Shown here: positions 1-5,555 of the stretch, in pieces
How positions within the stretch are numbered: the first letter of the stretch is position 1
Layout: each line of letters opens with the position of its first letter
The notes under the pieces: model-generated
What the model was told of the DNA's origin: nothing
The model's database searches: none
Seen by the model: the letters and a program-made list of their open reading frames with translations, nothing else
DNA from: JBOFDK01 sp051650305
GTDB lineage: Bacteria; Bacillota; Clostridia; Lachnospirales; Cellulosilyticaceae
Direction: 5' to 3'
DNA: 8,394 bases
Assembly: GCA_051650305.1 (NCBI GenBank)
Contig: JBOFIT010000026.1
Span: 1 to 8,394, forward strand
Made by a program: the position numbers and the translations under genes

Positions 1-350
1 ACAAGCGGCTTTGTAAAGCTTAAAAAAAGTATACTTAATAAGGTGCCCACCATCGTACTGATGAGTATCAGTGTGGTAAAGTCCGCTCTCGCCTCTTCCT
101 TCTTCCCTTCCCCCATTTTTTTCATTACCACTGCGCTTCCACCTGATGCAAACATGGCTGCGATGGCAATAAACAAATTAAAATAAGGTGAAATGAGTGT
201 GATGGATGACAGCGCCTCATCACCTAAAATATTAGAAATAAACATGCCATCAATCATCGAGTAGGATGATTGAATAAGTGTCATCAAAATAGTAGGAATC
301 GTAAATGCCAAAATACTTCCCACTGTGATTGGTTTGTTATAGATTTTCAT
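1..350 (-). CDS. MATE-family multidrug efflux transporter, N-terminal part (runs off the window)
   Basis: This is an integral membrane drug/cation antiporter of the MATE superfamily, seen only as its first 116 codons because the gene continues past the left edge. Translation from the ATG at 348-350 starts MKIYNKPITVGSILAFTIP, followed by a first hydrophobic segment, the stretch SSYSMIDGMFISNILG that is typical of the first MATE helices, a second long hydrophobic segment with FNLFIAIAAMFASGGSAV, a charged cytoplasmic loop rich in K and E, and a third hydrophobic stretch. The start is supported by a perfect AGGAGGT at 356-362 on this strand. The overall pattern resembles the MepA-like branch, but substrate cannot be inferred. 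It is divergent from a MerR/GyrI-like regulator and has a MerR-type promoter, so drug-inducible expression is the natural inference. Confidence 0.88.
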   Translation of the reverse strand, partial: MKIYNKPITVGSILAFTIPTILMTLIQSSYSMIDGMFISNILGDEALSSITLISPYFNLFIAIAAMFASGGSAVVMKKMGEGKKEEARADFTTLILISTMVGTLLSILFLSFTKPL

Positions 351-383
351 AACCTACCTCCTTTTTCTTTTTATGTCGTGTGC

Positions 384-389
384 TATAAT
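384..389 (+). promoter_or_regulatory. Extended -10 element for the MerR-type regulator
   Basis: TATAAT at 384-389 is preceded directly by TGC, making an extended -10; no good -35 is visible upstream. Transcription would start near 396, just before the palindrome at 398-418. The regulator bound there could therefore repress its own gene while activating the divergent pump gene. Confidence 0.55.
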
Positions 390-390
390 A

Positions 391-421
391 AGCATAAACT
401 CTACAGTTACTGTAAAGTCAA
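391..421 (-). promoter_or_regulatory. MerR-type promoter and operator of the MATE gene
   Basis: Read on the minus strand there is a -35 TTGACT (416-421) and a -10 TATGCT (391-396) separated by 19 bp instead of the usual 17. The interval is filled by an imperfect palindrome at 398-418: arms ACTCTACAGT and ACTGTAAAGT around one central base, one mismatch per ten. A 19-20-bp spacer carrying a dyad is the hallmark of promoters that MerR-family regulators activate by untwisting DNA. The adjacent MerR-type gene is the obvious regulator. Binding itself is inferred. Confidence 0.82.
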
Positions 422-433
422 CAGGAGATTACG

Positions 434-1276
434 ATGAAAGATAACTTCGCTTATTTTACTACCAACGAATTTGCCAAGCTCCACCATCTTAACAAAAGAA
501 CCTTGCATTATTATGATGAAATCGGCCTTTTCTCACCTAAGCATAAAGGCGAGAATGGCTATCGCTACTATATCTTCGAGCAAAGTATGGAGCTTGAAAA
601 CATCCTTGCTTTACGAGAACTCGGGATGTCTATCCTAGAAATAAAAGACTATACACAAAACCCCAATCCTACTGATTTCCTAAAGCTTGCCCATCAAAAA
701 ATAGAAGAGATTGATACAACCATTGCCAAACTCAAAAAACTTAAAGCAGTTTTTGTAGAAAAGCAAGATATGCTACATCTTTGCAGTACAAGCTATGACA
801 CGAAGATTGAAATAGTTGATTTAAAGGATGAGTATCTCCTTCTGACACCACTCCCTCTCCATTTTCAGTCTGAAGATGCCATCATCCAAAATACCCAGCC
901 CATTATGGAGCATCTAAGAATTGCTTGGGAGTTTTGCACCTATAAAAAAAGTTGTGGAAGCTTTATCTCTCTAGATAAGGTACAAGCTGGTGAGTTTGCT
1001 GCCTATGATGGCATCTTCACGGTTATGGACACAAAAAACAAAACCCTCTATAGGAAACCAAAAGGTACCTATTTACGAGGGTTTTGCTTAGGGGATTGGG
1101 ATAAGATTCCTGATTTATATCAAAAAATGTTTGCTTTTGCAGAGCAACACCGCCTCCAATTAACTGGCTATGCTTTCGAACGTGGTTTGAATGAATTTGT
1201 GATTTCTAAGATGGAAGACTACATCACACAGATTGAAATCCGCTGTATTGCTACTAATCCTCTAGAAACTGATTAA
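434..1276 (+). CDS. MerR-family multidrug-sensing transcriptional regulator (BmrR-like architecture)
   Basis: This is a cytoplasmic DNA-binding regulator of 280 residues. Residues about 7-76 form a MerR winged helix-turn-helix: FTTNEFAKLHHLNKRTLHYY, then DEIGLF and NGYRYY, the usual wing signature. Residues about 82-115 are a Lys/Glu/Leu-rich antiparallel coiled-coil dimer helix. The remainder (about 125-272) looks like a GyrI-like effector-binding domain, with the late GLNEFVIS and QIEIRC strands. This is the architecture and length of BmrR, which senses lipophilic cations. An AGGAG at 423-427 lies six bases before the ATG at 434. It is divergent from the MATE pump and probably activates it through the 19-bp-spacer promoter. 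Its last 23 bp overlap the end of the convergent AraC-kinase gene. The effector is unknown. Confidence 0.9.
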   Translation: MKDNFAYFTTNEFAKLHHLNKRTLHYYDEIGLFSPKHKGENGYRYYIFEQSMELENILALRELGMSILEIKDYTQNPNPTDFLKLAHQKIEEIDTTIAKLKKLKAVFVEKQDMLHLCSTSYDTKIEIVDLKDEYLLLTPLPLHFQSEDAIIQNTQPIMEHLRIAWEFCTYKKSCGSFISLDKVQAGEFAAYDGIFTVMDTKNKTLYRKPKGTYLRGFCLGDWDKIPDLYQKMFAFAEQHRLQLTGYAFERGLNEFVISKMEDYITQIEIRCIATNPLETD

Positions 1277-2585
1277 AACAACGCCCCCTGTTTTCCCATA
1301 TCCATATAAGCATCTTTCTATTCTGCAGTGCACAATCTTTATACACCTCATGGTCAATAAGCCATGCAATAAAAATCATTTGTATTGAATAAATCACATA
1401 AGGAATAGCTTGTTTTTCTGCATCTGTAAGATTTGCAATTTTATCATATCCATCCATAATGCCTTGTAATATTTCAGGCCATTTATCAAATCCATCTTCT
1501 ATTTCTCCTGCTTCTGATAATATGCCTGTTGCACAGTAGCAGGGATCAAGTAATCGTATATTACGCTCACTAATATTAAAATCTATAAATCCTGTAATTT
1601 TTCCATCTTTAAATAAGATATTAGATGGATTGGCATCTCTATGAATGACTTGACGTGGCAATTTCTCATACAGTTTCGGAAATACTTCGATATAATTTTC
1701 ATAAAACATCTCAGGAAGTGGGCATCCCCACTGCTCTAGAACCTTTCGTGTCTGCGGCATTGCCCATTTCATAACCACATCTAGCATATTCGTATCATTT
1801 ACTTCTAAGCTCTCATCCTGTGCAAGGAGTGCTTGATGTAGTAGCCCTATTGCTTCTCCGTATTGCATACCAATTTTTCCTCTATGTTTTTCATAGCGTT
1901 CTTTTGGCGAAAGAAATGCACCCGGAATCCGCTTTGTAACCACATAAAACCTATCCCCTTCTACCACAAAATCTTCGCCTTCTTTGGTGGGGACAGGACA
2001 AGATGCTTCCATACCCTCTTCTTCAAGTGCCCGAGAGATAGCAATATGTCCTCTAAGACCAGCTATTGCCTTCCCTGTCTTGAAGATGAATTGCTCTCCT
2101 ACCTGCCAAGTATCCCCCGACTGCATGGCACCTCCTGCTTTAAATGTTGGCTCAATTTTCAGTGCACCCTCTAATTCCCACTTTGATAAAATCTCCTTAA
2201 TTTGACTATTTGTAAGCATAATCTTTGCCTCCTCTAACAACTTTACTGCCTTTGGCTTTTTAGCAGTATTTAGTTTAAGAAACTTCGAAGGAGAACATCC
2301 AAACTCACGTTTAAACGCCTTATAAAAACCTGCATGCGTATCAAATCCGTACTGAAGTGCATGCTCAACCATCTTCCCTGATTGCCCTATCTCATAAATA
2401 GCATGGTAGATACGGCGTTTTGTAATATACGCAGCTACTGGCATACCTACAAAATCTGAAAATAGATGACAAAAATGATAGGTTGAAAACCCAGCTATTT
2501 CTGCTACTTCGGCTACTGAAATATCAGTCTTTAGATTTTCCTCAATATAATCTAAGGCATTTTGTAACAATACAATAGTAGACAT
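1254..2585 (-). CDS. AraC-type HTH fused to an aminoglycoside-phosphotransferase-like kinase domain
   Basis: This 443-residue protein has two domains that usually occur apart. Residues about 7-104 are a complete AraC/XylS DNA-binding domain placed at the N-terminus, as in Rob/SoxS: ISVAEVAEIAGFSTYHFCHLF, then ALQYGFDTHAGFYKAFKREF and GCSPSKF. Residues about 125-440 look like an APH/choline-kinase fold: FIFK with a candidate ATP-contacting Lys169, Brenner motif HRDANPSN with catalytic-type Asp317 and Asn322, and GFIDFN with metal-type Asp335. The active-site residues appear intact, so kinase activity is possible. The substrate could be a small molecule, an antibiotic or a protein side chain and cannot be told from sequence. 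A GGGGGAGA ribosome site precedes the ATG at 2583-2585. No convincing sigma-A promoter or terminator separates it from the upstream methyltransferase, so co-transcription is possible. In known Rob-like proteins the C-terminal domain senses ligands; here a kinase fold occupies that position. Confidence 0.86.
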   Translation of the reverse strand: MSTIVLLQNALDYIEENLKTDISVAEVAEIAGFSTYHFCHLFSDFVGMPVAAYITKRRIYHAIYEIGQSGKMVEHALQYGFDTHAGFYKAFKREFGCSPSKFLKLNTAKKPKAVKLLEEAKIMLTNSQIKEILSKWELEGALKIEPTFKAGGAMQSGDTWQVGEQFIFKTGKAIAGLRGHIAISRALEEEGMEASCPVPTKEGEDFVVEGDRFYVVTKRIPGAFLSPKERYEKHRGKIGMQYGEAIGLLHQALLAQDESLEVNDTNMLDVVMKWAMPQTRKVLEQWGCPLPEMFYENYIEVFPKLYEKLPRQVIHRDANPSNILFKDGKITGFIDFNISERNIRLLDPCYCATGILSEAGEIEDGFDKWPEILQGIMDGYDKIANLTDAEKQAIPYVIYSIQMIFIAWLIDHEVYKDCALQNRKMLIWIWENRGRCFNQFLED

Positions 2586-2604
2586 ATTCTCTCCCCCTTA
2601 TTTC

Positions 2605-2618
2605 TACCCTTTTGGGTA
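2605..2618. repeat. Small palindrome in the leader of the AraC-kinase gene
   Basis: TACCC and GGGTA flank four T bases (plus strand), a perfect 5-bp dyad some 20 bp upstream of the start codon. It could be an operator half-site pair for autoregulation or a small mRNA hairpin. Chance occurrence is not excluded. Confidence 0.3.
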
Positions 2619-2763
2619 ATTAGAGTTTATCATAGCCCTTTAGTAAAACTATTTCCTACCTTGCGGTTTTGTTAGTATTTACCTTTACATTCTGAAGCTA
2701 TTTTCACTTGATCCAATCTTATTCCTTGAAAGAATCTGTGAGAATTTATAGTTATTCCAGTCT

Positions 2764-3495
2764 CTATTTCTTCGCTTTAATAATAAGCATCATCGGTCTG
2801 CGTAGTTCGTCCTGCATCTCTTTATTGCCCTCTAGCATATGTGGGGCTGGTTGCGGCTCTACTACTGCTTTAATCTCAAAGCCATGAGCTAATAAAGTCT
2901 GTATATAGGTCGTTAGGGTTCTATGATACTTGATGACTTCTTCTCCTAAGAAAACTGAGCGTCTTTCGCCTTCTCTATAGTAGTTATCTACCGGCCAATA
3001 TGCCCTTCCATCTTGATTATCATATTTCCATTGTTGTCTTCCTTCTGCTGTAAAAACAGGATGTTCTACGGAAAATACAAATTCCCCACCTTTTACAAGA
3101 TACCTACTTACTTTTTCACACACTTCATCAAAAGCTTCTATATAATGCAAAGCTAAAGAACTGATGACACAATCAAACGCTTCATCTTCAAACTGTATTG
3201 CTTCTATAGGCATTCTAAGATATTTGATTTTATCACTATTGGTCAGTTCCTTTGCACGCTCAAGCATCCTCTCTGACAAATCAATGCCCACTACTTCCCT
3301 TGCACCTTGTTCTACTGCAAAACGACAATGCCACCCAAATCCACACCCTAAATCCAATATTTTTTTATCAGTGAAGTCTGGCAGCATTTTTCTTAGTTCA
3401 TGCCATTCCCCTGCTGCTTCAAGTCCATTCTTTGAACGTGCCATCTGCTTATATTGCTCAAAAAATTTTATATGATCATATTGATTCTCTTTCAT
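2764..3495 (-). CDS. Class I SAM-dependent methyltransferase
   Basis: This 243-residue soluble enzyme has a Rossmann-type methyltransferase fold. Motif I is LDLGCGFGWH at residues 47-56 and binds S-adenosylmethionine. Motif II with its acidic residue is VVGIDLS at 68-74, where the aspartate contacts the ribose. A motif IV-like strand with VISSLALHYIE lies at about 110-120, and KGGEFVFSVEHPVF at 135-148 follows. These features match the UbiE/Methyltransf_11-like group found in many small-molecule methyltransferases. The acceptor substrate cannot be determined. The ATG at 3493-3495 is preceded by AGAGGAG on the minus strand. A strong terminator-like hairpin ends only 25 bp upstream of the start, so transcription probably arrives by read-through from the flavin-protein gene. 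The downstream AraC-kinase gene is 178 bp away on the same strand. Confidence 0.88.
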   Translation of the reverse strand: MKENQYDHIKFFEQYKQMARSKNGLEAAGEWHELRKMLPDFTDKKILDLGCGFGWHCRFAVEQGAREVVGIDLSERMLERAKELTNSDKIKYLRMPIEAIQFEDEAFDCVISSLALHYIEAFDEVCEKVSRYLVKGGEFVFSVEHPVFTAEGRQQWKYDNQDGRAYWPVDNYYREGERRSVFLGEEVIKYHRTLTTYIQTLLAHGFEIKAVVEPQPAPHMLEGNKEMQDELRRPMMLIIKAKK

Positions 3496-3520
3496 CTTCT
3501 CGCTCCTCTTCTCATCATAA

Positions 3521-3560
3521 AAAGCATGCTATACTATCTCTAAATAATATAACATGCTTT
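3521..3560 (-). terminator. Intrinsic terminator or attenuator between flavin-protein and methyltransferase genes
   Basis: On the minus strand AAAGCATGTTATATTAT (3560-3544) pairs with ATAGTATAGCATGCTTT (3537-3521) as an uninterrupted 17-bp stem with two G-U pairs and a 6-nt loop, followed by further T bases. On the plus strand the two G-U pairs become A-C mismatches, so the structure is built for leftward RNA. It begins 53 bp after the flavin-protein stop and ends 25 bp before the methyltransferase start. Confidence 0.75.
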
Positions 3561-3612
3561 GATACTTATGTTTTAGGAAATCATTTTTCTATATCGTTTT
3601 TTCTTGTTTTGT

Positions 3613-4035
3613 CTAAAATGTAATGACGCCACTTTGCTCGAAGTCTAATGTAACATCAGCTTCTTTAAAATGCACTTCAAAAAGAACAAGGTACTCTCCC
3701 ACTTCTTGAATAGTCATCTCATACTCTGGTATTTTACGAACAAATCCTTCTTTCACGTCATAGACGGTCTTTCTACTTTTTTGAACAGTTGCCTCTTTAA
3801 CCCTTACATGCTCATTGCCCTCATGTGGTATCGTCGTGAATGCCACACTATCATTTTGTGCAAACTCTGCTATCTTTTCATTATCTCCAAAAGAAGAAAA
3901 GTAAATGACGCCCTCTACCTCTTCATCATAGTAAAAATTAACCACCCTTACATTTGGCCCACTCGCTCTACACGTTGCCAATGCTATCTCCTTTTGTTCC
4001 TTCATCAATCGCTTAAATACTTCTGCTGTATTCAT
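3613..4035 (-). CDS. Pyridoxamine 5'-phosphate oxidase-like (FMN-binding split barrel) protein
   Basis: This 140-residue cytoplasmic protein has the pattern of small PNPOx-like flavin proteins. An N-terminal helix (EVFKRLMKEQKEIALATC) is followed by alternating strands such as VRVVNFYYD and GVIYFSSFGDNEKIAEFAQN, and then by VAFTTIPHEGNEHVRVKEATVQ. The segment FSSFGDNEKIAEF resembles the family's FMN-phosphate-binding region. Members are often annotated as general stress proteins or flavin reductases; true PNP oxidase activity for vitamin B6 should not be assumed at this short length. The start ATG at 4033-4035 has a GAGGGGG site upstream. The gene is divergent from the WYL regulator across a shared palindrome, making it the likeliest regulatory target. 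A minus-strand TATAAT at 4074-4079 is its probable -10. Confidence 0.8.
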   Translation of the reverse strand: MNTAEVFKRLMKEQKEIALATCRASGPNVRVVNFYYDEEVEGVIYFSSFGDNEKIAEFAQNDSVAFTTIPHEGNEHVRVKEATVQKSRKTVYDVKEGFVRKIPEYEMTIQEVGEYLVLFEVHFKEADVTLDFEQSGVITF

Positions 4036-4073
4036 TTGTACGGCCCCCTCTTTTTGATTTATAAGACTTTTTC

Positions 4074-4117
4074 ATTATAGTCGTCTAATGTTGACAACAT
4101 GCTGTCATGGTTATAAT
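4074..4117. promoter_or_regulatory. Divergent promoters with shared operator palindrome (flavin protein / WYL regulator)
   Basis: Rightward: TTGACA at 4091-4096 and TATAAT at 4112-4117, spaced by a short 15 bp. Leftward: TATAAT read on the minus strand at 4074-4079, with no good -35. A 16-bp imperfect palindrome at 4092-4107, TGACAACATGCTGTCA (one mismatched pair), overlaps the rightward -35 and the leftward -35 region. A dimeric repressor here would control both genes; the WYL protein is the natural candidate. A short 15-bp spacer also leaves room for regulator-dependent activation. Confidence 0.6.
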
Positions 4118-4165
4118 GTTAATTTATAAAAATACGTCATCATACTTCTAAAGGAGTTTATACAT

Positions 4166-5110
4166 ATGAAAATTGATCGTTTAATTGCTATCGTGATGAT
4201 TCTTTTGAACGCTGAAAAAGTCACCGCACCCAAACTTGCTGAAATGTTTGAAGTCACCCCTCGAACGATTTATCGTGATATTGATAGCATCGCTCAAGCT
4301 GGTATTCCTATCGTCACAACCGCTGGCGTAGAGGGTGGCATTAGTATCCTGCCTTCTTATAAAGTGGATAAAAAATTCTTTTCTTCTGGAGATATTCAAT
4401 CCCTTTTAATGGGGCTTTCTAGTATCGAAACTACATTACCTTCCACTGAGTTAATAGGTATTCGCGAAAAATTGAAGACGCTTCTACCACCTGAGCATAC
4501 TAAGGACATTTTATTAAGATCAAACCAAATCACCATCGACCTCACCACTTGGATGGGCAACAAAAAGTTTATCCAAACCTTAGAAAAACTTAAAGAAGCC
4601 TTAAACCTTACCACGCTTGTAGCCTTTGATTACGCTAATCTTCAAGGCATCAAAACAAACCGTATCATCGAGCCTTATCAGCTTATCCTCAAAGAATCAT
4701 ACTGGTATCTCCAAGGCTACTGCACCGAAAAAAGAGACTTTAGAACCTTTAAATTATCACGTATCTCCAACTTAGAACTTCTAGATAAGCCTTTTGTTTT
4801 ACGTGATTTCACCCCACTGCCACTCAGCGGGAAAGGTTGGGTTGATGAGAAGCTTATCCCTATCCAACTACGTATCGATGCTTCACTTCTTGAAAAAATG
4901 ACAGAGCTTTGTGGCGAAGACAACATCCAGCCTATTGACCAGCATACTTTTCTCGCTACCTTCCCCTTTGTACCTGATGAGATGGGGTACAATCTTCTCA
5001 TGAGTTTTGGCGATAGATGTGAATGTGTAGGCCCTGAATGCATCCGCCAAGCATTAGCACAGCATATTCAAAAACTCTATCTCCTCTATGCTGCTGAGCT
5101 ATCTACTTAA
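4166..5110 (+). CDS. YafY-type transcriptional regulator: HTH plus WYL and WCX domains
   Basis: This 314-residue cytoplasmic regulator begins with a DeoR-like/HTH_11 winged helix at residues 1-60 (KIDRLIAIVMILLNAEKVT, then KLAEMFEVTPRTIYRDIDSI as the recognition helix and GGISIL as the wing). A helical linker follows, then a WYL domain at about 145-210 with the diagnostic W180-Y181-L182 in YWYLQGYC and the conserved RTFKLSRI segment. A C-terminal WCX-like extension occupies about 230-310. WYL domains are ligand-sensing, and several bind nucleotides or nucleic acid; the effector here is unknown. The start is supported by AAGGAG at 4151-4156, nine bases from the ATG. The divergent flavin-protein gene and the palindrome between them suggest local control. 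The gene faces, and ends 20 bp before, the leftward terminator of the small ORF. Confidence 0.9.
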   Translation: MKIDRLIAIVMILLNAEKVTAPKLAEMFEVTPRTIYRDIDSIAQAGIPIVTTAGVEGGISILPSYKVDKKFFSSGDIQSLLMGLSSIETTLPSTELIGIREKLKTLLPPEHTKDILLRSNQITIDLTTWMGNKKFIQTLEKLKEALNLTTLVAFDYANLQGIKTNRIIEPYQLILKESYWYLQGYCTEKRDFRTFKLSRISNLELLDKPFVLRDFTPLPLSGKGWVDEKLIPIQLRIDASLLEKMTELCGEDNIQPIDQHTFLATFPFVPDEMGYNLLMSFGDRCECVGPECIRQALAQHIQKLYLLYAAELST

Positions 5111-5130
5111 TACCCCTTAGTTTCCTTGTC

Positions 5131-5174
5131 AAAAAAAATCCTAGAACATCTATGTACTGCTATGCTCTAGGATT
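5131..5174 (-). terminator. Intrinsic terminator of the leftward small-ORF transcript
   Basis: On the minus strand AATCCTAGA (5174-5166) pairs with TCTAGGATT (5145-5137), with three further pairs beyond one mismatch, and an A run on the plus strand (5131-5138) supplies eight T bases. The plus-strand side lacks a T tract, so it serves leftward transcription. The small ORF's stop codon (5150-5152) lies in the loop. Confidence 0.82.
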
Positions 5175-5296
5175 AGTCTACTTAATATAATTGTTGCCTT
5201 AACACTTTTATTTTTTCTAATGGCAATTTCTATCTTTTCTTGCTGCTTAGCTTCTTCCTTCATTTCTTCTATTGTTCTTGTAATATTTGCTGTCAT
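5150..5296 (-). CDS. Small ORF of 48 codons behind a structured leader, unknown function
   Basis: I do not recognise this protein. Translation from the ATG at 5294-5296 gives a 48-residue, charged and probably helical peptide beginning MTANITRTIEEMKEEAKQQE, with a basic middle (AIRKNKSVKA) and a more hydrophobic end (TIILSRLILEH). The first half could form an amphipathic or coiled-coil helix. There is no signal peptide and no transmembrane segment. An AAAGGAGG ribosome site lies at 5308-5315, 11 bases from the ATG, which is a little long but strong. It follows a structured leader with an intrinsic terminator and ends inside a second terminator. The terminator starts only about 23 bp before the ribosome site, so expression would depend on read-through. 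It could be a regulatory or leader peptide, a small effector, or a remnant of a larger gene. Confidence 0.5.
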   Translation of the reverse strand: MTANITRTIEEMKEEAKQQEKIEIAIRKNKSVKATIILSRLILEHSST

Positions 5297-5336
5297 CTTA
5301 TCTACATCCTCCTTTAGCTTTAATTACTTTCATCCC

Positions 5337-5367
5337 AAAAAGGCTGCAACTATTTCTAGCTACAACC
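5337..5367 (-). terminator. Terminator hairpin with GAAA loop inside the leader of the small ORF
   Basis: On the minus strand GGTTGTAGCTA (5367-5357) pairs with TAGTTGCAGCC (5352-5342) as an uninterrupted 11-bp stem with three G-U pairs closed by a GAAA tetraloop, followed by five T bases (5341-5337). On the plus strand the G-U pairs become A-C mismatches, which fixes the orientation as leftward. It sits about 23 bp upstream of a strong ribosome site, the place expected of an attenuator. Confidence 0.8.
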
Positions 5368-5464
5368 TCTCGTAAGTTAGAACAAGGCAGGTGGTAATCT
5401 GCATCTCCTACCGTTTACAAAACGTGGTGGCGGCTACCTGTTCCGCCCTCTGTGTTCTAATTTA
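5337..5464 (-). ncRNA. Candidate structured RNA leader (riboswitch-like), family not recognised
   Basis: Read on the minus strand this segment shows several elements in order. A closing stem pairs TTAGAACA (5460-5453) with TGTTCTAA (5384-5377) perfectly, and after one A-C mismatch it extends to 5464/5373. Within it are a GC-rich hairpin GGCGG/CCGCC (5447-5443 with 5433-5429) with a 9-nt loop, and a second hairpin CGTTT/AAACG (5424-5420 with 5416-5412). A third possible hairpin, GCAG/CTGC, is at 5402-5387. The first loop contains CAGGT, complementary to ACCTG at 5392-5388, which would form a pseudoknot competing with the third hairpin. The terminator at 5337-5367 follows after 9 nt. The layout of compact fold, terminator, then ribosome site is that of a transcription-attenuating riboswitch. 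I could not match it to a known class by eye. A free-standing small RNA is the main alternative. No clear promoter lies between it and the upstream membrane-protein gene. Confidence 0.5.
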
Positions 5465-5555
5465 ATTTATAGCCCATATTTCTGTCCTTTATACCTTTCC
5501 TCATTTATTTATGATACGGTTCACCATTATTAATACGATACTTCCTCTCTCCCAC

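Noticed and set aside
1863..2205. Rightward open frames of 103 and 73 codons opposite the AraC-kinase gene
   Set aside because: They lie wholly antisense to a well-supported coding region, have no convincing ribosome site and resemble no known protein.
3164..4080. Rightward open frames opposite the methyltransferase and flavin-protein genes
   Set aside because: They are antisense shadows; the leftward proteins carry clear family motifs, while these have Ser/Cys-rich or hydrophobic random-looking translations.
4181..5043. Leftward open frames opposite the WYL-regulator gene
   Set aside because: They are shadows of a gene with intact HTH and WYL motifs, without initiation signals of their own.
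5342..5372. Resemblance of GAGAGGTTGTAGCTA to the start of a preQ1-I riboswitch
   Set aside because: The A-rich tail and short pseudoknot of preQ1-I are missing; the segment instead folds as a plain terminator stem.
5377..5460. T-box, cobalamin, TPP, fluoride, ZTP, c-di-GMP and guanidine riboswitch identities for the structured leader
   Set aside because: None of the recalled core motifs of these classes could be matched by eye; left as unclassified.
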